A DNA stretch of 64,000 nucleotides from Selaginella moellendorffii (taxonomy: Eukaryota > Streptophyta > Lycopodiopsida > Selaginellales > Selaginellaceae): the NCBI RefSeq assembly GCF_000143415.4, contig NW_003314443.1:62001-126000 (forward strand), read 5' to 3'. Shown one piece after another: positions 20,296-32,187 of the stretch. The stretch's first letter is position 1, and every line of letters starts with the position of its first letter. The notes under the pieces were generated by a model. The model had not been told where the DNA came from. It saw nothing but the letters and a program-made list of their open reading frames with translations, and made no database searches. Position numbers and translations under genes: made by a program.

Positions 20296-20940
20296 TCCAT
20301 CTCGAACTCGGTCTCGGTCTCGGTTCCATCTCGAACTCGGTCTCGGTTCCATCTCAGACTCCACCTCGGGTCCATCTCGGACTCTATCTCGGGTCCCATC
20401 TCGGACTCCATATCGGACTCCATCTCGGACTCCATCTCGGACTCCATCTCGGACTCCATGTCGGACTCCATGTCGGACTCCACTTCGGGTCCATCTTGGA
20501 CTCCATTTTGGACTCCATATCGGACTCCACTTCGGGTTCATCTCGGACTCCATTTTGGACTCCATATCGGACTCCACTTCGGGTCCATCTCGGACTCCAT
20601 CTCGGACTCCATATCGGACTCCACTTCGGGTCCATCTCGGACTCCATCTCGGACTCCATATCGGACTCCACTTCGGGTCCATCTCGGACTCCATATCGGA
20701 CTCCATCTGGGACTCCACTTCGGACTCCATATCGGACTCCACTTCGGGTCCATCTCGGACTCCATATCGGACTCCATCTCGGACTCCACTTCGGACTCCA
20801 TATCGGACTCCACTTCGGGTCCATCTTGGACTCCACTTCGGACTCCATATCGGACTCCACTTTGGGTCCATCTCGGACTCCATCTCGGACTCCATCTCGG
20901 ACTCCATATCGGACTCCACTTCGGGTCCATCTCGGACACT
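20215..20940 (-). repeat. Large minisatellite in family A LTR
   Basis: Starts with 6-bp ctcggt/ctcgga units and passes into an 18-bp-based array (tccatctcggactccatat / cggactccacttcgggtcc). Long ORFs of up to about 400 codons on both strands come only from the period being a multiple of three. I do not annotate them as genes. Confidence 0.95.
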
Positions 20941-21170
20941 TCCACGTGTCATGTGTTGGTCCTTTTTGGGTCCCTTTTTGGAGCCTTGCTTATTGCTCGC
21001 TTCGTGCTCGCTCCTTGAGCACTTTGTTGGGAGTTCCACTCCCTCTCTCGACCTTCCAAGTCAGAGCTTTTAGTCCAAACGTGTTACACTCGTTTGGCTT
21101 TTGCTTCGGCCACTACCACGTGGCACCCTTTCAGGCTCCACTTTGGGGCCTAGGGATTTTGTATCTCACA

Positions 21171-24100
21171 ACTCCACCACCCATAGACGAAGTTCGATGT
21201 CCTCATCGAACGGTAAACCATTTTATAAAGTAGCACCCACATGTGTTACCATTTCCATCCTTGGCACCTAGCTAATATTAGTCAATGGTTTGACATTGAA
21301 GGCTCACCATGCCTTTTCCATATTCGTCAATGGTTTGACACCAAAGGCTCACCATGCCTTGCCCATCCTCTAAGGAGGGTAGTCTCTCCAACTTAGAAAC
21401 TGATTGGACCACATGTAGTGGTTCTCTCCTTTTATTGGTTTAGTTCTCGCTAAACCTCTTAGAAACCCTTCTCTAAGTCAATCCCCACTACTCCTCGAGT
21501 AGTCTTAATTTCCATCGATTGAACGTTTGCACTTTGGAACTTTTACTCTTTGACTTCTAGAAGTCAATTTCCTAAGTGCCTCCAACACCTTGCATTGCAC
21601 ATATTGTGCAACTCCACTTCCCCATCCTAGGAAGTTCTCTACTTAGGGCACCATCATCCTCTCTTCTATTTCGTGCCACCTTGGGCACTAAGTTCCAATT
21701 ATCATACTTTGCGCTAGGGCTATCCATGGCCCTATCATTTGGCTACCTTACCGCTCCCTCCCTTGGAACTTCCCTTTTCGCCAAATCGGAGCAATTCAGA
21801 ATCCATCCTTGGAAACACACTTCCTTTCCCGCAATTTGTTAGCGTCCAACACATTAGTGTTCCTCGCCTAACTTTACCACTGGGATTCCTTCCAAGGGAT
21901 TCCATGGCCCTATCTTGACCACTCATCTTTTGCTCCTATCCATTAATTATTGCACCAAGCAACACCAAATTTCTACCTCCCTCCTTGAGGTATTCTTTTG
22001 ATTCCATAGCAAAGGCTCTGCTTTGCCAAGACTAGGGTGTTCACCCCTAGTAAGTCTCTTTAGCATTTTCTGCTGTGGGCTCTATCCATAGCCCAACTTC
22101 GTGACCCTCCCATGGGTCTCTTATAGAAACTACTTTCCTCGGGCACACTATGCCATCGCAATGACATAGCTCATCTCCCAAAGGTGTTTTTCCCACTTGG
22201 TCACCTTGACCAAGCCACACCATCATCAATAGTTCAAATCAACACTTTGAACTAGGGACCTTATTCCTTAACCCAAACAAGGACCTTGTCCTTTATTAGC
22301 CACAAGATCACCTAGTGATCTCCCCTCGGCACCTTAACAAGTTTGCCAATAGGTACTAGGTCTTCCAGACCTTTAACTTGTTAACTACGACCCCGGGGGC
22401 ATCCCCCACGCTTGGCGGTGCGCCCAAGCCAGCCCTTTTGGCTAAGGGTCCATAGCAACTGAGACTGGGTGTCCCCATCTCATTCACCACGTCCTTGGTG
22501 CCACTTGCACCAAGGTGTTCAAGTTAGATATGCTGAGCCACACTAAGCAATCTAACCGTGCATCACGACTCCGAGGCATCCCTCGTTTGGCGGTGTGCCC
22601 AAACCAGTCTCCACACTGAGAGTCCATGACCACCGAAAAATGAGTGTCCTCATATTCCAAACCATCACCACGCCCTAGTGAGTTGGGATTCGAACCCAAG
22701 CACTAGAGGGTCGGGACTCAAACCCAACCTCCGTATATGCATCTACGGACAGCATCACCTAGGATGCCTGGCGTGACTCCCCACGCCGGTGCACCAACTT
22801 ATACTCAAAGCGCGCTATAGATCACAGCTTAGGAACTTAGTTCCTCCACACTGCCAAGTCCTCTCACTTGACAAGTTTGTGATCATGCATGGACTCCTCC
22901 ATGCTTGGCCCCATGGCCCACCCTTTTTGAAGTTATCACCTTCAACTAGGGTATTTGTTCCCCTCACTTGCCAATCTCGCTTTGGCAAGTACTTCGACCA
23001 CTGTAACATGGTTCCTGCACAAGCGTGAAGCCCTTGATCATCGACTTTCGTTCAAAGCCCTCTCTTTGAACACTCGGGAATTACTTTCCTAACCTTGATA
23101 GCCTTGCCTCATGGCAAGCTTCAAGACCACGCTTCTGCTGCACCACTCTGATTTCGCGCGTTCCTTGAACCATTTACACTTGGCCTTTCTAGGCACTAAG
23201 CTACCTAGAATCATCTTTGGGAACCTTGAAGGAACTCTGTCCCTTAACTTGCTAAGGCCTCCCTTTTTGCAAGCTTTCCAATTACCATATAGTCTAACAT
23301 GGACAATTCCATATTTTAGACTCTCCATGGCATCACGGTTGCTAGCGGCAACACCCTTGAGCCCCCACTTGATTCTCCACTCCCAGCTGGCATAACCAAC
23401 TTTGGTTATGCCCTTCGATTCCTATGGTTCGGTTCTATCCCCTTACTTCTTGCTTTTGGCTTCACACCTTTCCTTCGGTCATTCTCCTCCAGACTAGGAG
23501 GATAGTTTTGCACTTTCTATCATGCCTTAGCAAGTATTCTTAGGGATGAACCTACCCGATAGCCTAGGGAGTGGTTCCTCAATCAAGGTATGCTCACCCT
23601 ATAATCCCACACATTGGGATTACGCTGTTGCTTACGGGCCTTTACATGCCCATCACTAGCCTTGCCAAAATTCCATTTTTGGCTCTGTCCAATTCGAGTA
23701 GACAGTCTTCTCCTGTCTCTGCTAACTTTGGACATTTGAATAGCACCATTTCTATCCATCATTCGCTACAGACTTAGTCCCTTGGGCCTTATTTATTACC
23801 CTCACGACATCAAACAGCACCTCCTGGTATTCTAGAGTGTTCAGGTGTCCCAATGACGGCTTCCTTGACAATGAGTATTTCCTTTTATGACATTAACTTA
23901 CTATATCGCAACATAAACAACTTATCCTCCGTAAGGGTATGTCCAACTTCCCTATGCCATTAAAAAGACTTGGGTAGCTACCTTCTAGCTGTTTAACCAA
24001 TTATTTTGCACCTCTTGCTTAGTTGCCTCATAGTTGTCAAGTCCTACAACTCATTGCTGATGCTTCCACACCTCCATCATTATCTAGGTCACCACACTCC

Positions 24101-25276
24101 AACTGCATGCTCTGCCACTTAGCCTATGCCATTTCCATTTCCATTGGGATTCCTTTGGCAAGGGGTTCTCATGAACCCATCAACATAGCCTCAAGGTATT
24201 ACACCTTGGCCCATTTGGTGTCTCCACACCATTGGCTCCATGAGCCTACCTCTATGACACTTCTTCTTTGTGTTTAAGTCTTTGCCAAGACCAATACCGC
24301 TCTTTCTCATGCCAACCATCTGTTAGCACTGCACCATAGAGGTCACACACAACTTTGTGTCAAAGTTGTTTTCTTTTTGGGAACACCTTTCCCCTGACTT
24401 TAGCATGGCACATTTTGCTATCGATGAGATACCCTCTGTTCTCATCCTTGGATCCTATGATCCCCCCCCCCCATCCTTCGTGGGGTACAACACACCTCAG
24501 TGCAAATGCTTCTATCAATCCTTTTTAGGATCATTCCTTGACTCTACTTGAGTCATCCAGCAGTTTTGGACTTGGTTAATCCCCAGACCCGTAAGGTCTT
24601 ACTTGTGAGGCACTAGCTCACCGGAATACACTTCTTGCATTCCTGTCCTACTTCAAAGGACTATTTTCACAAGTGTTACTCTGACACTTGATTTTGTTCT
24701 CTGGGGCAACCTTTGCCCCTTGGGACTACTTGTCCATATGATGAGAATACCAACTCATCTCTAAGTACACCCCCCAACTCCTTGGGTTGTTCCAGCATTT
24801 ATTAAAGGTAGCCCCGGCTACCATTTCAAGGACTTGAGTCCTCTTCCGTATCTGACCTCCCACGGTTATTACTTCTGGTCTCACATTCATGAGCACTAAC
24901 CTCAACTATATGAGGATAATCTTGTGACTCTTTTATTGCTTTGGAGTCTTTATCTTTCCTGTGATCCTAACTATAGTTGTTTACCACAACTACATTGGCC
25001 ATTTACTGAGTCAAATGCTCATCTGGATCACATCCTCAACTCTCTGAGGAAAACCATATACTATTCCCAAGATCCCAAAGTCATTCCTTTACCAGCCCCT
25101 TTTCTATCCACCACATCGCCCAAGTTCACGTATGAACTTGAGTGGAGAGCCATGTCCTCTCGACATGCTACTCCTCAAGGATAGGCCCACTCCTAGGACC
25201 TTCCGATGCCAACATCAATGGTGATATACTTGAGCACCAATAAAAGTCAGACTAAGGAACAGCTCCGATACCAAAT
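21171..25276 (-). mobile_element. Non-coding internal region of a second family A copy
   Basis: Bounded by a PPT-side sequence (actccaccacccatagacga, as at 13432) on the left and a primer binding site on the right. No gag or pol frame is present. 22380-22790 resembles 13480-13760 of the first copy. Pyrimidine-rich plus strand. This looks like a large non-autonomous derivative. Confidence 0.65.
25261..25273 (-). other. Primer binding site for initiator tRNA-Met
   Basis: The minus strand reads TGGTATCGGAGCT three bases after the LTR end ...GCTTACA. It is a near match to the complement of the initiator tRNA-Met 3' end (TGGTATCAGAGC), the usual primer of plant gypsy elements. Confidence 0.8.
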
Positions 25277-26404
25277 TGTAAGCGACTAAATTTTTCTATT
25301 CTACTTTAGTCACTTAACCACACTTCCGACCGCTTGGAGGAGTCTCATTCACAACCTCCATAAGTCCAATTCAGGACTTTGGACTTGCTAGCCCCAAGAA
25401 TGGCATCCATGCCACTCAACATTTGCATCTGGTCCAAGTGCTCCACGTGTCCGATCCCATGACCGACACTCAAAGGTACCACCGACATGGCAGCCTGTTA
25501 CGCTAGGGCCATGCCCAATCACCTTTGCCACACTGGTAGTCCAATACCACTTGCATCACAGTCTTGGCTCTCCAAGACTAGGCAAACCATCCGTGAGTGG
25601 TCATCTCAGATCCACTCCTTAGCATCCTTAGGATGCCCACCGACAAGAGGAATAGCCTTCCCCAATATCCCTTTGTCAGTCCCCACTAAGTCCCTTTCTG
25701 CCCCTGGCCGTGTTTGCCAACACTGCCACTGGATCGAGGCCCACAGGCCCGACCACTAAGTCCCACGGTCCTCTAGGACTCCCTCACCACACAACTGTGT
25801 CTTTGGTCACAACCCCAGAGGACTACTCCTCTACCTTTCCACAGTCTGGGCCTTTGGGATAACATTTCGGAACACCGTGGCCTTACGCGAGCCACCTAGG
25901 TACTCTCCCCGCCTTCCGCCCTTGGGTGCTCTAGCCATGGGCTTAGAGTGAGGTTCTGTTGAGCCACGCCTGGTATCCAAGTAGGTAGTGCCACCCACAC
26001 TTGGACTGGGAGTATCGGCTAGTTGATCTCCCGGGGGAACTAGAGCCGGCTCTTGAACACTTCACCAAGCTACCCCGCTTGTCGGTCCGTGTTCACTCTA
26101 GTCTTGGACTTCCCAGTGGTCAGCTCATCACCCAACACTGGGTCTGGCCTTCCTGGGCCAAACTAGCCTTTCCTGGCTAAACTAGCTCCACTGGGCTCCA
26201 ACCCCCACACTCTCCTTACTATACTTTTGGAACCCCCCGTAGCCCCCCCCTGGGGGATGATCGCTTTGGGCTTTCACCCAACTGCTTGTATTAGTATTCG
26301 GACTCGGTCTCGATCCCGGATTCGGATTCGGACTCGGTCTCGGTCTCGGTCTCGGTTCCATCTCGGACTCCATCTCGGACTCCACCTCGGGTCCATCTTG
26401 GACT
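25277..26404 (-). mobile_element. Family A 5' LTR, truncated
   Basis: Starts TGTAAGCG at 25277 and matches 19170-20300 nearly base for base, ending in a short minisatellite (26285-26404). The remaining part of the LTR is replaced by AT-rich DNA. Confidence 0.75.
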
Positions 26405-26690
26405 CCATCTTGGTGTAATAAGTGTAATAATCACTTTTCTATATTAACTTTACACTCTATCCAACTTAATTGCTTTAGCCCCAAAAGTTAGTATCCCTTT
26501 CGAACCACATTATACAAACTACCTAACATAAGACTATAAAAGAAAGGCACAAAAGTCACCCTTCTTAAAAAAGTGTAATGGCCATTTTTTTACAACAACT
26601 ATAAACTCTAACCAATTCAATTGCCTTAACCCCAAAAGTCAGTATCCCTTTGGGTTGCATCATATAAACTACTTATTGAGGTTTAAGTTA
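26405..26690. repeat. Diverged tandem duplication, about 165-bp unit
   Basis: Two copies (from about 26405 and 26570) share gtgtaat..., ccccaaaagtYagtatccctt and atataaactactt. AT-rich and non-coding. Confidence 0.6.
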
Positions 26691-28247
26691 AATGAAGTCA
26701 ACTCTAACCTTTTCACTAGTTAGTAATGGCTTTCAAAAACAAAATGGTTTTCAGGCAAAATGATTAATAGATCAGCCATTGGAAAAGTCTAAGAAACCTT
26801 GTGAAAAAATTTCTATCCTAGAGAAAGAATGACTTTCAGTTTAGAAATACAAACTTTCAAGACCCAACCAACTTCTTCCTACAAACAAGTTCACATAACT
26901 TCACTTTAATATAAATTCTCATAACCCAATAGTATACTTAAGCATTGAACATCATGCCCATATTTCCAAATCCAACACCATCCATAAAATGCAAAATAAA
27001 CATCCAAGACTCTATCACAAATACTATATTTTTGGATATTTACATTGTATTATTATTCTTCTTTAATTATCTTCAAGATCTAATGTAAAGCCAAAACACT
27101 AATAAAAAAAATGACATGAAAATTTAAAGTATAAAGAAAATTCCTTATCACTCAAAATAACAATGCCACTTCCACTAACACAAGTGCTAATAATGTCAAT
27201 GCCTCAACTTTACACTTTCTTCATCTAACAATTTACTCCAAGTGTTAATGAATAAACTAATAAGCCATAGCAAATGAATATTACAACTTTTTTCATCACA
27301 TTATGGGCAAACTCTCAAAGAAACAAAATACCAACTTAAACTTATCATAATGGACCACCATTAAGAACCAAGTCAGAGCTACTTCAATGTTACTACTTAC
27401 AAGTAAAATAACTTCTCCATTAATCACTTTGGGGTTGATTATAGTTTAACCAAATAACTTTGTAAACACATTATTTACTATCATATGGATATGATAAAAA
27501 ATCACAATGACTTGATCATTAATTGAGCAATACCATAAGTAAGCCCACATTATTAATTCAAAAGTTTACGCATGTATCAAATGCCAACTCTATTCAATAA
27601 AATGCAACATAAAAGCCACACCCCATTGATAAAGATTTACAATACTAAATACCACCAACTTTGTTCATAACATATACAAGCTCATGCCACTCTCTTTCTG
27701 ACAAAACTTAAAACTAGTCTAACACCAAGCTATTCAAAGAATAATAGCAAAGTTTCTTAAAAAAAATTAAGTATTATAACCTAAGTTTTCAATAGCAAGC
27801 CTAGATAAAATGGTTTAGCACTTCACTACTATCTATCCCATGACTTACCACTTGTAAGACTATCATAACTAACATGCATCAAAATAAGGACTTTTGGTTA
27901 CATAATGTGAACATAAATAATGAGTTAACACCTTGTTGCAAATCATTTTTCCAAGAAGAAAAAATTATTTACATGTTTGATCCTTCATCCTTAATATCTC
28001 TTTTTTCAGTCTCATCTTGACTAAACCTCAAACTTACATTCATATTACCTTTAATCCAATCCAAGAAAAGTTTATGAGAGAGCATGATAATAACTACTTG
28101 AACCAATAAACTAATCCCTACAATCTTGATTGATCCACTTTTAATCATTCCTAGGAAGGTTTCACTAGTACCATGCTAAACAATTACAGACTAACTTATT
28201 CACCACTTATAACAAACCTAGAGAAGGTTTATTTTTACCTATGGTAC
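26405..28247 (+). mobile_element. AT-rich decayed internal DNA of a plus-oriented family A copy
   Basis: No gene is visible. It leads directly into a plus-oriented family A LTR at 28248 with a PPT-side sequence (tacctatggtac) matching ctatgggtggtgg in the other copies, so it is probably the internal 3' part of that copy. Confidence 0.45.
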
Positions 28248-28945
28248 TGTGAGACATAAATCCTTAAGCCCTAAAATGGAGCCGAAAGGGTGCTATATGG
28301 TAGTGATCGAAGTGGAAGTTCAAGAAGCATAACATGTTTGGACCAAAAACTTTGACTTGGAAAGTCAAGAGTGGGAATGAAACTCTGAACAAAGTGTTCA
28401 AGGAATGAGCACAAAATAATTGGTGAATGAGTCTTTAAACATTAACATAAAAAAGACTGACACATGGTAAGTGTTGTGACACATGGAAGTGTTATGAATG
28501 AGACTGACAAATAGTAAGTGTTATGACACATAAAAGTGTTATGAACGAGTCCGAGAAAGAATCTGAAAAGAAGTCCAAGATAGACTCTAAGAAGGAGTCC
28601 ACTATAGACCCGAGATGGATTTGAGTGTAAGCTTTTGAATTTAGACTTCCCAAGAGGTCACCCAGCTCAGTACTATTTAAACCCAAGGATGCTTAACCCT
28701 AAATATCCCAAGACCTTTAACCAATTGGAAAATAGGGTGCACTTTTGTTCATAGGCCCTTTCCCTTTATATTTGAACCCCTATGGATCGTCTTTCAAGTC
28801 GTTCCCTTTAGTTGCTTACACTGAGATGGAGTCCAAGATGGAGTTTGAGATGGACTTGAGTTAGAGTCCAAAGTCGAGGTTGAGAAAGAGACTGAGATTG
28901 AGACTAAGATTGAAATCGAAACCAAGACCGAGACCAAAACCAAGG
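28248..28945 (+). mobile_element. Plus-oriented family A LTR fragment
   Basis: TGTGAGAC at 28248, followed by gccctaaaatggagcc, gtttggac and cttggaaagtc, is the reverse complement of 21170-20940. It includes decayed minisatellite units (28550-28625 and 28826-28945) and a 49-bp tandem duplication at about 28459-28556 (gactgacaYat.gtaagtgtt). It fuses at about 28945 to a family B LTR. Confidence 0.65.
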
Positions 28946-29431
28946 CCAAAACTTAATAAAAATGAAATGGTGCTAGATTGCAAATTTGGATACGAGACCA
29001 ACACCATCGTGTTCAGGACAATCTTTACATTCCGTAAATATATAAAATTTACAAATTTAGAAACTTTCTATAAATAGTAATTAGGATAAAATAGGACTAA
29101 CACATAAGGTATGATAGCGAAGGTGTTTAGTAAATATGATAAGCTAGCATTTGGTGATATTAAAAGATTAGTCTCAATATACGAGGGTTCTTGTCAAGCC
29201 AATGCAAGACAGAGCAAAAGAGAACTAAAAGCCAAACCAAGTATACTCAACAAGAAACACATAGGAATTCCTACTTTATGTTCATTTGGCTAAGTACAGA
29301 TGCTAAACCAATTTACTAACACTTAAACAAGAAGGGCTGAAAAGATAATCAACAATACCGATCTATTGCCGTTGTGGCAATAAGGAAAAAATATCCAAAA
29401 AGAGTAATTGACAAATAACTTTTGATACCCA
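28946..29431 (-). mobile_element. Family B LTR fragment
   Basis: Collinear with 51425-51915 (gctagattgcaaatttgga, gagggttcttgYcaagcca, gtggcaRtaaggaa). It ends where the terminal cattcgYgaca should be. C-to-T and G-to-A changes are frequent. Confidence 0.65.
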
Positions 29432-29466
29432 CAATCGCCTCGGTCACTGCCAAGTAAAATCTTAGT

Positions 29467-29931
29467 CTAGTTGTGAAAGGTTTCCATCTGTTGATCTGCT
29501 GGTGCTATGTGATACTGGACTCCAAACATCTCGGAGACTGCAAGCATGCTGCTGGCTAGAAAAATTTGCATTTGACCTCTTGTATACATTACTAAGGTTC
29601 GGATGATTGCTTTGATAACAAGGCCCCTCATGCTGATGGTGTTACCTGGATTGACATGGCAGAAATCCAGATTGGGGCCTGTATGAAAAGCTACGATAGC
29701 AATGTCGATCACTACATTGTTTGTCACAGTGACTTGATTGATATAAACTGCCCCACTCTCATAGTAAGTATTGTCATCGAAAATGTCTGCAAGTGCAATC
29801 ACCGTATCTAGAATAATATTGGCATCGGCTGCTGTTATAGCATTGCGCTTGTCAGAGAATTCCCAACGCATGGCTTGAACAACACTAATATAAAAAAGGA
29901 GTGCTGAAAAACATTCAATAAGAGGATACAT
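29467..29931 (-). CDS. Hypothetical 154-aa protein with N-terminal signal-like helix
   Basis: ATG at 29931. The first 20 residues (MYPLIECFSALLFYISVVQA) look like a signal peptide with a small-residue cleavage site. The rest is a balanced globular composition (ADANIILDTVIALADIFDD, SGAVYINQV) and I recognise no family. The frame is intact and single-exon, flanked by a retroelement fragment on its 3' side. It may be a member of a lineage-specific secreted family or one exon of a larger gene. Confidence 0.4.
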   Translation of the reverse strand: MYPLIECFSALLFYISVVQAMRWEFSDKRNAITAADANIILDTVIALADIFDDNTYYESGAVYINQVTVTNNVVIDIAIVAFHTGPNLDFCHVNPGNTISMRGLVIKAIIRTLVMYTRGQMQIFLASSMLAVSEMFGVQYHIAPADQQMETFHN

Positions 29932-30321
29932 TTAGAATGATTTTTCTAGAAACAATCAAAAAGAAAAACTCTTTCTTGTTATAATGATAAATTACTAATT
30001 TATATTGCAACCGTCAACAATTATTGATCAGTAGAAAAAAAAAACGTTAATAGTAAAAAAATAGTAAATTTAAAAAAGAAACTTAAGAATCCTCAAGGGA
30101 TTGCTTTGAATCTTTTAAGAGATGCTAGAATATACCACAAAACAAAGAGAATAAAAGTGATTCTAGAATATACTATCAAGTGACCGTACAAGAAGCATAT
30201 TCGCAAGAGCAGGGTTTAGAGGAGAGCTAATGGAAGAAGAGTTGCCGCGCCAATAGGTCATCACCGTTCATTTCTCTGCGCTCCACAGCCGCGGCGTCTC
30301 GGGCGGAAGATCGGCAACAGC
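29932..30321. other. Intergenic, AT-rich, no gene seen
   Basis: The stretch lies between two divergent genes and probably contains both promoters. I see no distinctive motif. The last 80 bases before ATG 30322 are GC-rich, consistent with a 5' UTR. Confidence 0.4.
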
Positions 30322-32003
30322 ATGCGCCATAATGTAGTGACGATCGACTTCTCGGAGCTCCAGGTGAGATTTCCTGCCTCGGATCGAATGAGCGATCGAT
30401 TCTTGTTGTAGAATGAAGCTGTGGATTTTTCTGAGGAGCTCGAGGCGGGATTTGGAGCTCAAGGACTGGGAATTATTGCCGTTTCGAACGTAAGCTTTGA
30501 ATGGAATTTTACTTCACGAGCATTCTTTTTGTGTTTTTGTCAGGTTCCGGGATTCACTGAAATGCGGAGTAATCTGTTAAATCTTGCGCAGAGGTATCGA
30601 GTATAGTCTCTTCTTACTCAATGTTTTCGATTTTTCTGTGCAGCCTTTCTTCTCTTCCCGAAAATGCTCTCAAGGAGCTAGAAGATCCAGCAAGCAGGTA
30701 ACTCAAAAGTTTCTAGCTAGAACTTCCGTATAAGCGTCTCGCAGATTTTCTTTTGGTTGGAGCCACGGAAAAGAGTTCCTAGAATCCGGCCAACCTGGTA
30801 CGTATTCGTTCGTAACGGTTTTTTTTCCTTCTTTCGAGTTCATATGTTCCTTCTGGTTTAGATGAGCTTAAAGCTTCGTTTTATGCGAATCCAATCGTGG
30901 ACAGACCGACCGATGACCCAGCTCTCATAGAAAGGTTTGTTTACTTCCTTCTCACAAATTTTAATCGGTCTCAATGGACGCAGGTATCCATCTTATTGTC
31001 GAGCGAACTTATGGCCCGGAAAGGAGTTACCTGACCTTGAATCAAGTACATCTCTGTTTTCTCTTTACGTGGATGATGTTTTCTTCTATCACTTTGCAGG
31101 TTTTAAGAAACTCGGAAGTCTGATTGTGAAGGTTGGCCTGCAGCTCGCAGCTCACTGCGACAAACATGGTTGAGATCCTTTTCCTGTTCGTCTTCTCTAA
31201 TTTCCTGTCCCTTCAGTGTCTCGCAAGGGCGGTGATGCAAGGCTCACGGACATGCTCAAGAACTCTTTGTGCCACAAAGGCCGTCTGCTCCATTATTACC
31301 CAAGGTTTCGTTGCTCCTCCTGCTGTAAATTTCTATAAGCTTCTTGCAGCAAATGCTCAGGCACAAAGTCATCGTCGTGGTGTGGCTGGCACGTCGATCA
31401 CGGATCTCTTACAGGCACGTTTTCAAATTACGCGGTGCGCTTTTGTCGAACTTAACATTTGTTTTTGGTGCGTTAAAGGATTGACCTGTGCAATGTACAC
31501 AAGAGAAGGAAGGGAAATAGACTGTCCTGATTCTGAAGCAGGGCTTTATGTTAGGACTCGGTCTGGTGCCATTGTCAAGGTAAACGAAGTGCTCGTCCAT
31601 ACGGATCAAAGTGTTTAAAGTGTCTTCGTGTAGGCAACTTTCGGAAAGGATGACATTGCTTACCAGGTAGGAGAAGCGACGGAGCTAATGTCGAATGGTG
31701 CATTTCACGCGACACCACACTGTGTTCGAGTAACGTGTCTTTTACTTCTTTTGTGTCCTCTTTCGTAACAATGTCTACACAGACGGCTCAAGACGATCCA
31801 CTTGTGGAAAGGAACACGTTTGCAGTGTTTATGCAACCTCACTGGTAACTCTCTCACTTTCGTAAATCGGCACGTAACTTGGTTCGCGCAGGGACGAAGA
31901 ACTTGTTTCGCGAGATAGGAAAACAGTTTCGTTTGGAGATTTCTCCGAGTCCCTGCTTTCCACCTATTACGGAACAGCAGCATCTTCACGAGTCACCTTG
32001 TAA
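30322..32003 (+). CDS. 2-oxoglutarate/Fe(II)-dependent oxygenase-like protein (isopenicillin N synthase-type fold)
   Basis: Fourteen exons: 30322-30363, 30412-30489, 30544-30593, 30644-30697, 30745-30797, 30862-30934, 30984-31045, 31100-31168, 31217-31304, 31350-31414, 31479-31579, 31634-31729, 31783-31844, 31892-32003. They join in frame to 334 aa. The iron site is visible: SSWCGWHVDHGSLTG supplies the H-x-D pair (exon 10) and GAFHATPHCVR the distal His (exon 12). RYPSYCRANLWPGKELPDLE and KGRLLHYYP are typical of a plant family of uncharacterised non-haem dioxygenases. The tail FSESLLSTYY is helical. The substrate is unknown. Intron 10 begins GC rather than GT (CAG|GCACGT...TTAAAG). Start: a prior ATG at 30229 hits a stop, so 30322 is used. 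Confidence 0.85.
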
Positions 32004-32187
32004 AACTCGGCGTTCCTTCAAAAACTACTGTGCTTGCGCGACTTTCCAGACTCGCTATCCACAAATGTAAAGGGTTGCTAATCTTGGAGCAGCGCCTTCA
32101 TCCGGTTGGGCAAGGTAACGGCTCTGACCCGACTCTTTGTTACGCTTTAAGCGCGAGGGCAAAGAAACAGATCACCGACTCGAAAAG

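Larger units (their letters stand above)
19170..21170 (-). mobile_element. Family A LTR shared by two tandem copies
   Basis: On the minus strand it starts TGTGAGATAC at 21170 and runs to about 19170, where it joins gag. It aligns with 25277-26404 over the LTR 3' part and with 28248-28945 (plus) over the 5' part. It serves as 5' LTR for the gag-pol copy and as 3' LTR for the non-coding copy to its right. The 100-base gap lies inside it. Confidence 0.75.

Noticed and set aside
19980-21233. Plus-strand frame of about 417 codons and several minus-strand frames over 20109-21039
   Set aside because: They are made almost wholly of minisatellite repeats whose period is a multiple of three and lie in an LTR.
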